From Bacteroidales bacterium (lineage in GTDB: Bacteria; Bacteroidota; Bacteroidia; Bacteroidales; FEN-979), in the NCBI GenBank assembly GCA_023231065.1, contig JALNWE010000120.1, positions 1 through 6,015 of the forward strand: a stretch of DNA of 6,015 nt, given 5' to 3'. A program made the position numbers and the translations under genes. Shown here in pieces: positions 1 through 6,015 of this stretch. The notes below the pieces were generated by a model. The model saw nothing but the letters and a program-made list of their open reading frames with translations, was not told the DNA's origin and did no database searches. Each line of letters opens with the position of its first letter. Within the stretch, counting starts at the first letter, position 1.

Positions 1-171
1 CAGAACTCTGTTATAATCCGGGTGAGTGACCGCGTACGACCAGGTCCCGGGTGTTGACTGGAATGATACACTCCCGTTCGCCAAAGTGACCTGATTTTCG
101 TTTTTGTAAATCACTGTGGCTCCCGCGATTGGCTGATTGTCATTATTTTGAATGACAAAGGTCATATTATA
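1..171 (-). other. Carboxypeptidase-regulatory-like domain 5 (cut by window edge)
   Basis: Residues 1949-2005: MTFVIQNNDNQPIAGATVIY (1951-1970), GSVSFQSTPGTWSYAVTHP (1981-1999) and a final D-Y-N-R-V-L. It aligns strand by strand with the copy just before it (N-x-P-x-x-G-A-x-V, S-F, P-G, Y-x-V). The last strand lies beyond base 1, so the protein continues downstream. Confidence 0.78.
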
Positions 172-3100
172 AAAATGGTTAAGGATAACTTCAACATCCA
201 GGGCGGCCGTATCTACTGTCAGATTGTTTGAAACAGAATCAAAACCCTCTTTTACGACCCGGTATTGATATACGCCTGGGTTGAGCTCAAAAGAGGCGGT
301 ACCATTCATGGTAAGGGAGCTGAAAAGTTGTTGATTGTTATACAGGATCTTAACATTGGCGCCATCTACCGGAATACCCAGGTCGTCGTTCACATGGAAG
401 TTAACATCTACACCAACAGGAATTTCAAATGGCGCTTCAACCAGTTGGGATTCACCAGTATAGAAATGGCCCTTGACTCCGGCGATATAACTTCCCGGAA
501 GCAGCCCGGTAAAACTATACTCCGGTGTCATCAATCCCGTTGCAACCTCTTCATTATCCAGGTAAACCGAGAATCCGTTTGCGGGAACTGCACCATCGGT
601 TTCAACGCCCAAGGTTATATCATCGACCAACAGGGCAAATCCTGTGTGGTTGTGACGGATGGCAACATATTTAGCTTCGGCAGGGATCTGGTACGAAAAT
701 TTTGTCCAATAGGTCAAAGTGGTTTCGTTACCGGTAATAAAGATAAAATCGGACAAGTTATCACCGGTGGTGGAATAGCCAATCCTGAAAGTTTCCAAAC
801 CATACGTTTCAGTGATCGATTTGGCAAAGAACGATAACGTAAAAGGCAGCGTATGGTTTTGTTTCTTGCTGATCAACCAGTTACTGGTAGCAGATTCAAC
901 CGAGCCAAATGCCGCGAAATATTGAGATCCGGAATAGGCGCCCCAGTATTCCACTGAAAGAGGAGGACTTGTCATTTCCCTGTTAAAGGTCATAAATGAG
1001 GTGGGTTCACCCACGTGTGGATAGGTAACTCCATTGGGATATACAGTAGGTTCTTCATCCTGGTCAACCACTTTCCAGTCACCAATATTATTGATCAGGA
1101 AAGGTTCATAGTCCTCAACATCATCCAGTACAGGTGATTGGTCCCATACAAATTTGGCCGTTTGGGGAGGTTGCCCTTCGGTGATAACTTCCGTGTCATA
1201 AGGATCAAAAATTCGTTCGGTGAGTGAAACAGTTTTTTCAACCGTTATTTCAGGGATATCAAAATCAATATCGGCCTCAGTGTAATTCTCGAATCCGACA
1301 TGGGTAATTTCAAGGGTATAGAAGCCCTTCATTACGCCATGGATTTCAACACTTCCCGTGGCGCCGACAACTGCGTGAAAAATATAGTTGACATTCCCGT
1401 TCTGATTCGTCAGGGTTACAAGCGCTCCTTCAGATATCCCCGGAACACCGGTATTCGTATTGACAATAAGGTTGACTGTGAGCCGCATATCTTTTTCGAC
1501 CATGTTAGATTCCGACATCACCGATTTTACACCATTCGTATATTCCGCATCAACCCCATATTGATACAATCCGTAAGTTAATCCACTCCAGGTCGCATCC
1601 ATGTACGAGGTGTCATATACCGGGGTTGAGTTTAATTGCATCCATGTAGTGTCAGCATAAGGCCTGCGATAAACATTATAGTGCAGGAAACTCTTGTCGG
1701 GATTGGTTGGGGCAACTGCCAGGTTAATCTTAGGCTGACCTGTTACCAGCTTTTCAACCGGTTGACAGGTGAAAAGTGATTTCCCTTCAGGAATCTGAAT
1801 TATATGGCTGGCGACAGGTTCGGCGCCTTTAGCTTCTATCGGGCCATAGGTAATACCAGCAGCGCGGACGAAAATATTGGCACGCAGCGGTGGTGAAGTC
1901 CCGTTTTCAAGTGGAATGTAAGCGCCTAATCCATTCCCCCATTGTGTGCGGGCTTCCCACACATAGGGTTCCCCTTCGCCATCATCATAAGCCAGGACGA
2001 AAGTATTGTCATAACCCGAGATCCCGACAAAGAAACCATTGGGGGCGTTGACGCTCTGTGAAAGATGACAGGTATTCCAGCCAATATTGCTGGGGACGTT
2101 TTCTTCGAGATGAAGGACATTGTCGGCATTCGGAGAGCCATCTTCGTTCAGGCCTAATATGGTGATCAGCACATGGGTGGAATTCTGATATCCTGATTCA
2201 TAAACATACCATGATACATCCGACACTTTCGCATCATATAACCATGCAGTGCCGCAAACGATATCAGGGTTACCAGGGGTTATCAGAATACCCTGGGCCT
2301 CCCCATCATCCCTGCGCCACTGCATAGGATATTGTGCCCCGGCAGCATACCATTTTACCAGGGCATTGCCATCCTGTTCTTCAACGTGCACAAGATTGGG
2401 TGCAGGGGCATTTTCAAGAAGTGTGATTGTGTCCAGCACATAATTTGTGCCGGGGACTTCCACGGTCCTGTAATAAGTCTGATACCCTCCATAATAGACT
2501 TCCATCTGATAGGTTGTCGATCCCCAGATGGATGGAAATTCAAAATTACCTTCTTCGTTGGTGCTTGTTTCATAATTTTCCATTCCGGTAATCTTGACCA
2601 TGGCGTTGGTCGCGGGGAGACCGGTATCGCTTGTCCTGACGTGTCCAGAAAATGTAATATGAGGACGCGGCGCCAGGTAGGCATTGCCCAGGTTCAGGTA
2701 GCCGCCGGCTTCGAGGCTCACATTTTCATAAACGACATCACTGTACCCAAATTTGGAAATGGTGACCGTCAGGTCCGTACCGGCCATGAGATATGGCGCT
2801 GAATAATCTCCATCGTTATTGGTGTAGATCACGGCAACGGCTTCCGGAAATTGGGGGTTTGAGATTTCAACACGGGCGCTGTCAACGGGTTGATTGTTAT
2901 CCTGGTAAAGTACTTTCCCGGTGAGGTTACCTAAACCGTTCCCGGTTTCGAACATCAGGGAAGTCAGCGGATAATTGGCAACCGCGTACATGTGCGACAT
3001 ATCATTCGGATCAATGGTCGTGTACCAGTTATCATAGGCATTGCGGTTGGGGCCATATTCCATTTCCTGATAGGCAAACAGTGAATTGTCATTGATATAA

Positions 3101-6015
3101 GGTTGCCCGCCATCATAGTAGTAAACCATCACCACCAGGTTACCGCTACCGGTATAAACAAAAGGTTGGTTGAGCTGAATATTGACTTTTCCGATTCCGT
3201 CTGCAAAATCCATTTTCCCGTCAAAGACCAGCGTCATCTTTGAAGCCGGAATCGCGCCTTCGTCAAAACTCGCCTTATCGGTCTGGGCCATCCAGATTTT
3301 GATCTTACGCTGTGGGATACTATTTGCAAAACTGGTGTAATAGGTTAACCGGTCAACAATACCACCGGTATTCAGCTCATTGTTATAATAGAGACATTCG
3401 TGCAAACTTCCTCCGCGCCAATCACCAAGATCAATCGGGTATAAATGATAATAGTCGGTTTCGGATGTGATGGGGAATGTTCCTATGTTCCTGACCACTT
3501 TGGAACTTCCGATAACCTCCACATTTAGGATATCACTTATGTTATTGGTCTGATCTTCATCTTCGCTATATATTATTTTCGAATATAAGCCATAAACGCC
3601 AATGGCCGGGATGGTCACCGGGACAACAATCGTTTTTGTTTCCCCTGGGGCAATGAGTTCGCCGGAAGCAGTGCCGAAAACTGTTTCTGTCCCATTTACA
3701 TAAGCACAAACATCCACTGTATAGTCACTGGCAGGAACTGTGATATGACCATAATTACCAACTTCTGCCTGATAATTGCTGGGGATATTCTGATAAATAA
3801 CCTCATCTCCGGTAAAATTCAGGGCCATCAGATCTTTTTGATGCCCATCAATGACCGACCCTAAAACATCATCGATAACGCCTGGCCAGCACCAAAGGGA
3901 ATTGAACTGGAATGCGATATAAAATTTATCCCCGTTGATCAATCCATATTGGCTCATATCATAGCTCTTTTCCTCGTAAACCAGCGGCGGATCAGTAATC
4001 TCATCAATGGGGGTAAAATCAGAAACAGCCGTTCCTGTAGTAGATAGACAGATTCGCCAGACCTGCCCTGCCTGATCGGCCAGCCGTTTGATCCAGAAAT
4101 TAAAGAGATCCCCGTCCTGATATACCATTTTGGGCGTAATAAGCCAATCGTCATAACTGATCTGACCAGGTGTGCCGGCATAAACATCAAGGGACGCACA
4201 GGCATTGCCTGTATGCGGGGCGGTTTGACCGGTTGGGGCAAATCCGGTATTCCGGAGCCAGCCCTTTCCGTCGTGGTTGTTATCGATAACAGTCCATCCC
4301 AGGGGCGGGAATAATTCCCCTTCAAATCCCTCCCTCAACACACCGAACCGTAAGCCCACACCAGTCAGCTGAACACTTTTACTCCCCGGGATGCTTTCAT
4401 CCATCAGGAATGTTAAAACTCCGGCTTCAGTTCCGGGATCTGAAGGCAGAAACTGGATTTCAAAAATGTGTTTTTCACCCAATCCCAAACTGATGGGAAA
4501 TGTCGCGTTCAATAGCGAATAGTGTGTATTTGAAATGTCAGCGCCGGTCAGTTCCAGGGCGCCACCCCCCACATTCATTACTTCCACGTTCAACACTTTT
4601 GCTACCGTTGCTTCAACAGAGCCAAAATCCAGTAAAGCAGGGGTAGTCCTTACCGCGGGTTCAGTGGGCATATCCCCAAACCATAATTTGATGTTGGCGC
4701 GGTTAGGGATCTGGTTACCTGCCGGCAAATTATTCGGGTCATAAGGATTCTGGTCATTCTGTGCACCGATACACAGGTTTTGTGGTAAGGTATTCAATGT
4801 ACTATAGAACTGATCGGTGGAAGCCGAATACCCTGGCAATTTTTCAATCACTGTGACAATCAGGTTATCGGTATTGTTGTAATAAAAACCATCGATGGGA
4901 ATGGCTGACCAGGATTCACCTGAATGGACCACAAAAGGCCCGTCATATACCTTGGTCAGCCCTGATAAAGGAACAGTTGCCGTAAGTTCGGCCAGGCTTG
5001 TATGACCAATCCATACTTCCACCGTAAAACTAAGATCGGGGTTCACTCCGGCATACTGGTATCCAATCTGGAATATCCTTTTATTTGCAATATTGATTTC
5101 CGATTGCAGGTAAAGGGTCTGTGAGAAGGAATATCCGAACCAGCCATTGATAGGAGTTGGCGCCATGAGTACCTCCGTTCCGGTACCTATGACCATATCC
5201 ACCTGACCGGTCGGCATCACGGTAACATTGAATTGAGGTGTCTGATCATTATCAGGATTCTGATCTCCGGTCAAATTTACTTTTCCATAAAGGTAAGTTT
5301 GCCCAACAACCTCAGGAGTCCAGGAAATGGTGAACAGTTGGGTTTCCCCCACTGCAATATTTACGCCATTGGTAGTCCCGATCAGCACATTATTGGCATC
5401 ATAAAGCGAAACGGTATAATCAGATCCGATTTCGGAATTAGCGCCGACGTTCATGACTGAAACCGTATAATCGGTACTGTTACCTACCACGGGATTGGGG
5501 CCATTGACCGATACGCCCATAAGATCATGGGCCATAGGCGCCAGACAAGTGATGTTGGCTGCCCAACCCTGACCCTGAACGGATCCGTCAGACGTAAACC
5601 TGAACGTCAGGGCCCCAGTAACATTGCTGTTTGAAGCAATGATTTCCGGAGGTAAAGCTGTACCGGAGTAATTTCCGATTAGTGTCGCATTCACATCTGG
5701 TCCATCATAGATCTTTAAATAATCATAATTGTTTTCAGTATCAAAAAGGGAGAAATTCACTTTCAGTTTCGCGCCAGGCGTTGACGGATTGATTGTCAGG
5801 GTCAGGTCCTCGTTAGGCTGATATGGATTATCAGGGCCGCCGGTATCAAAAAAGATACTACTGCACGATGCCATTGTCCCGTTTTGCATCAATATTTGAC
5901 TTCCAAGATTGACAACGGTTTTTGTCTTACTGTCGTTGGATGGGTCCTCATCTCCGGTTACGCTGACCGTTGCTGTTATTTCATAACTCTGAACTGCTGA
6001 AAGATCAGCAGTATG
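1..6015 (-). CDS. Giant multidomain secreted/surface protein, internal fragment (CUB, CARDB, choice-of-anchor J, regulatory-like and FnIII-like domains)
   Basis: One frame stays open through all 2005 codons of the minus strand. It begins mid-protein and is cut at the other end, so start, ribosome binding site and stop are not visible. The translation reads as a string of extracellular beta-sandwich domains: CUB (residues 42-157), CARDB-like (end of one at 1-38, then 162-267 and 727-835), related unnamed modules (272-448 and 840-1022), ASH/HYDIN-like (453-554), choice-of-anchor J (561-718 and 1621-1805), five carboxypeptidase-regulatory-like domains (1028-1115, 1118-1201, 1510-1600, 1867-1946, 1949-end) and fibronectin-III-like parts. 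There is no membrane segment or recognisable catalytic motif. Cysteines are sparse and residues N, D, G, T, Y and V are abundant, as in exported Bacteroidota proteins. By family precedent I infer export by the type IX system and a role in adhesion, substrate binding or as the stalk of a secreted enzyme. The exact function is unknown. The reading frame is very secure; the domain names are motif-based. Confidence 0.95.
178..417 (-). other. Carboxypeptidase-regulatory-like domain 4
   Basis: Residues 1867-1946: VDVNFHVNDDLGIPVDGANV (1869-1888), the strand KILYNNQQLFSS, GTASFELNPGVYQYRVVKEG (1905-1924) and the end strand ALDVEVILN. It is tandem with the next copy. DSV (1926-1928) and DTA (1935-1937) fit the O-glycosylation motif of Bacteroidota. 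Confidence 0.8.
421..591 (-). other. Half FnIII-like segment (V-Y-L-D type)
   Basis: Residues 1809-1865: GFSVYLDNEEVATGL (1814-1828), EYSFTGLLPGSYIAGVKGHF (1832-1851), GES and a closing APFEI. In exported Bacteroidota proteins this stretch is the C-terminal half of an FnIII-like domain directly after a choice-of-anchor J domain. The first half appears to be missing or replaced by the preceding jelly roll. Confidence 0.65.
601..1155 (-). other. Choice-of-anchor J / cleaved-adhesin-like domain, degenerate copy 2
   Basis: Residues 1621-1805 keep the general plan of this fold: DDVEDYEPF (1631-1639), GDWKVVDQDEE (1645-1655), GSQYFAAFGS (1696-1705), NWLIS (1712-1716) in place of DDWLITP, LSFFAKS (1727-1733), FRIGYSTTGD (1743-1752), KYVAIRH (1782-1788) and LLVDDITLG (1795-1803). 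The middle and the final D-D motif make the assignment good, although the hallmark D-D-W-L-I-T-P is eroded. Likely another binding jelly roll. Confidence 0.8.
1216..1488 (-). other. Carboxypeptidase-regulatory-like domain 3
   Basis: Residues 1510-1600: MRLTVNLIVNTNTGVPG, then EGALVTLTNQNGN (1529-1541), VEIHGVMKGFYTLEITHVGF (1556-1575) and ITVEKTVSLTE (1590-1600). The G-x-Y-x-L-x-I-x-H-x-G-F core is typical. It is followed by a linker of about 20 residues with Asp, Glu, Pro and Gln (1601-1620) before the next adhesin-type domain. Confidence 0.78.
1498..1734 (-). other. Fibronectin-III-like domain (Bacteroidota N-V-Y-R type)
   Basis: Residues 1428-1506 show LHYNVYRRP (1444-1452), W-M-Q-L-N-S-T-P-V, DTSYMDATW (1468-1476), GLYQYGVDAEYTNGVKS (1482-1498) and SESN (1501-1504). 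This is the second half of the FnIII-like fold common in gingipain-type and T9SS-secreted proteins, where Y-N-V-Y-R is diagnostic. The first strands are poorly recognisable here and may be supplied by residues 1204-1222, upstream of the D-D-G module. Confidence 0.7.
1843..2406 (-). other. Tryptophan-rich 'D-D-G' beta module, opening with a FnIII-like strand pair
   Basis: Residues 1204-1391 begin like a fibronectin-III domain (PAPNLVHVEEQDGNALVKW, 1204-1222) and then change to a different module: WRRDDGEAQG (1233-1242), CGTAWLYDA (1254-1262), HVLITILGLNEDG (1281-1293), GWNTCHLS (1312-1319), GFFVGISGY (1327-1335), YDDGEGEP (1343-1350) and the last strand ANIFVRAAG (1379-1387). The arrangement recurs in exported Bacteroidota proteins, often next to choice-of-anchor J domains. 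C1254 and C1316 could pair. Function unknown; probably carbohydrate or protein binding, by analogy only. Confidence 0.55.
2413..2664 (-). other. Carboxypeptidase-regulatory-like domain 2
   Basis: Residues 1118-1201 are arranged in tandem with the preceding copy, three residues apart. Seen: FSGHVRTSDTGLPATNAMVK (1122-1141), TNEEGNFEFPSI (1152-1163), YQMEVYYGGYQTYYRTVEV (1169-1187) and the closing LDTITLLE. Same fold and presumed spacer role as copy 1, but clearly diverged in sequence. Confidence 0.83.
2671..2934 (-). other. Carboxypeptidase-regulatory-like (CNA_B-type) domain 1
   Basis: Residues 1028-1115 follow the classic plan: LGNLTGKVLYQDNNQPVDSA (1028-1047), ARVEI, TNNDGDYSAPYL (1065-1076), DLTVTISKFGYSD (1081-1093), and the end strand LNLGNAYLAP. 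Such prealbumin-like beta sandwiches are stabilising or spacer units in cell-surface proteins. Residues 1045-1047 (DSA) fit the Bacteroidota O-glycosylation motif. Confidence 0.85.
2950..3498 (-). other. Unnamed extracellular beta module B (related to module A)
   Basis: Residues 840-1022. Landmarks: NIGTFPITSETDYYHLYPID (843-862), HECLYYNNELNTGGIVDRLT (872-891), RKIKIWMAQT (903-912), MTLVFDG (927-933), VNIQLNQPFVYTG (944-956), NLVVMVYYY (959-967), and an Asn/Tyr-rich end. The core K-I-W-M-x-x-T, L-V-F-D-G and G-x-x-N-L-V-V matches segments I have seen repeatedly in secreted Bacteroidota peptidases and adhesins. No catalytic residue pattern is visible. Family name uncertain. Confidence 0.6.
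3511..3837 (-). other. CARDB-like Ig-fold domain, divergent copy
   Basis: Residues 727-835 read KDLMALNFTGDEV at the start, YQAEVGNYGHITVPASDYTV in the middle, LIAPGETKTIVVPVTIP (787-803) and an acidic end loop E-D-E-D-Q-T-N-N (818-825). This is the same plan as residues 162-267, with the end loop altered from G-D-x-x-P-x-N-D. As with the earlier copy, an unnamed beta module follows immediately. Confidence 0.7.
3862..4335 (-). other. Choice-of-anchor J / cleaved-adhesin domain, copy 1
   Basis: Residues 561-718 contain the full signature: EGFEGELFPPLGW (562-574) followed by D-N-N-H-D-G-K-G-W, HTGNACASL (601-609), DDWLITP (622-628), FNFWIK (638-643), the STTG turn (658-661), FYIAFQF (698-704) and the closing IDDV (714-717). 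This jelly-roll, MAM-like fold occurs in gingipain adhesin regions and in many T9SS-exported proteins, where it binds proteins or carbohydrates. C606, C656 and C709 lie inside it. The most confidently typed domain of the window together with CUB. Confidence 0.9.
4354..4659 (-). other. ASH/HYDIN-like (choice-of-anchor D type) Ig-fold domain
   Basis: Residues 453-554 show the hallmark start P-A-L-L-D-F-G-S-V (459-467), then VLNVEVMNVGGGALELTG (474-491), the strand LGLGEKHIFEIQFLP (510-524), GVLTF (532-536) and the closing SVQLTGVG (547-554). This is the pattern of bacterial ASPM-SPD-2-Hydin-like domains, used as structural Ig-like spacers in secreted proteins. Length of about 100 residues is normal. 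Confidence 0.78.
4672..5202 (-). other. Unnamed extracellular beta module A
   Basis: Residues 272-448 carry VIGTGTE (275-281), GYSFSQTLYLQSEIN (294-308), VEVWIGHT (332-339), KVYDG (355-359), NTDNLIVTVIEKLPGY (381-396) and an Asn/Asp-rich tail ending in NIKLWFGD (441-448). I know this layout as a recurring segment of secreted Bacteroidota proteins but cannot attach a firm family name. It is related to module B at residues 840-1022: both have an LY strand, an I-x-x-(I/L)-x-Y strand, a (V/K)-x-(V/I)-W strand ending in T, a (V/L)-(Y/F)-D-G turn and an N-L-(I/V)-V strand. Function unknown. Confidence 0.6.
5215..5532 (-). other. CARDB-like Ig-fold domain
   Basis: Residues 162-267 follow the CUB domain directly. 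Typical features are the opening HDLMGVSVNGPNPVVGN, the middle DYTVSVMNVGANSE, then YTVSLYDANN, an IAVGETQLFTISW strand pair, and the closing G-D-Q-N-P-D-N-D loop at 250-257. These are the usual landmarks of CARDB (cell-adhesion-related) domains in secreted Bacteroidota proteins. It probably acts as a spacer or adhesion module. Confidence 0.75.
5545..5892 (-). other. CUB domain
   Basis: Residues 42-157 form a complete bacterial CUB domain of about 116 residues, close to the usual 110. Seen in order: C51 near the start, FFDTGG (55-60), NYDYLKIYDG (96-105), the LP step at 121-122, LTFRFTSDGS (136-145), GWAANITC (150-157). C51 and C157 bracket the domain and may form a disulphide. D92, D98 and D143 sit where calcium-binding CUB domains place acidic ligands, so a calcium site is plausible but inferred. 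CUB domains are extracellular protein- or glycan-binding modules; the ligand here is unknown. Confidence 0.88.
5902..6015 (-). other. C-terminal end of a CARDB-like domain (cut by window edge)
   Basis: Residues 1-38 are the last strands of an Ig-like CARDB domain. The segment YEITATVSVTGDEDPSND matches the end of the complete copy at residues 246-257 (VNLTGDQNPDND). The rest of the domain lies beyond base 6015, which shows that the protein continues upstream. Confidence 0.65.

Noticed and set aside
265..837. Plus-strand ORF of 190 codons
   Set aside because: It is antisense to the choice-of-anchor J copy 2 and the half FnIII segment. Its translation has no recognisable domain, and the minus frame codes well throughout.
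1300..1581. Plus-strand ORF of 93 codons
   Set aside because: Antisense to the FnIII-like and regulatory-like domain 3 coding sequence, with no domain or coding character of its own.
1926..2141. Minus-strand ORF of 71 codons in another frame
   Set aside because: Out of frame with the long open frame, inside the D-D-G module; the translation looks like frame-shifted noise.
2249..2802. Overlapping short ORFs on both strands (2249-2443 and 2332-2802 plus, 2355-2684 minus)
   Set aside because: All lie over the in-frame regulatory-like domain 2 and D-D-G module, and none shows a domain.
3954..4325. Minus-strand ORF of 123 codons in another frame
   Set aside because: It overlaps the choice-of-anchor J copy 1, whose signature motifs are read in the main frame. 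It is a shadow, not a frameshift, because the main frame continues without a break.
4535..5460. Plus-strand ORFs of 69 and 75 codons (4535-4744, 5233-5460)
   Set aside because: Antisense to beta module A, the ASH-like domain and the CARDB domain; no independent support.
5872..5889. In-frame ATG codons at residues 43 and 48 as a possible start of the gene
   Set aside because: There is no upstream in-frame stop, no signal peptide after them and no ribosome binding site. The sequence before them is already the end of a CARDB domain.
1..6015. Long exact DNA repeats, CRISPR array, tRNA, terminator hairpin or promoter
   Set aside because: None was seen by eye on either strand. The domain repeats are diverged at protein level and give no long exact nucleotide repeats.
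1..6015. Catalytic domain (peptidase or glycoside hydrolase) within the window
   Set aside because: Every stretch of the translation fits a beta-sandwich module, and no serine, cysteine or metallo-peptidase motif is visible. Any enzyme domain would have to lie outside the window.

Overview
The whole window is one uninterrupted minus-strand reading frame. Read from base 6015 to base 1 it gives exactly 2005 codons without a stop, and it is open at both ends. The start codon lies beyond base 6015 and the stop beyond base 1, so this is an internal slice of a very large protein (at least 2005 residues, over 200 kDa). I translated the frame by hand end to end and found no stop and no frameshift. 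No intergenic DNA, RNA gene, promoter, terminator, mobile element or CRISPR array is visible. Residue n below refers to this translation; it occupies bases 6016-3n to 6018-3n.

The protein is a chain of beta-sandwich modules typical of exported multidomain proteins of Bacteroidota, probably a Bacteroidales-like or related environmental lineage. The phylum call rests on module content: a bacterial CUB domain, CARDB-type domains ending in a G-D-x-x-P-x-N-D loop, choice-of-anchor J (cleaved-adhesin, gingipain-adhesin-like) domains with D-D-W-L-I-T-P, carboxypeptidase-regulatory-like domains, and fibronectin-III-like pieces with N-V-Y-R or V-Y-L-D. Such proteins normally carry an N-terminal signal peptide and a C-terminal type IX secretion (T9SS) sorting domain; both would lie outside the window.

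Order from the N-terminal side (high coordinates) to the C-terminal side: tail of a CARDB domain; CUB; CARDB; an unnamed beta module (A); an ASH/HYDIN-like 'D-F-G' domain; choice-of-anchor J (1); CARDB; a second beta module (B) related to A; two regulatory-like domains; a tryptophan-rich 'D-D-G' module; a fibronectin-III-like domain; a third regulatory-like domain; choice-of-anchor J (2, degenerate); a half fibronectin-III-like segment; a fourth regulatory-like domain; and a fifth cut off by the window edge.

No catalytic domain is visible. The segment looks like a binding, adhesive or spacer stalk. It could be a stand-alone adhesin or the non-catalytic part of a large secreted enzyme such as a peptidase; the window cannot decide which.
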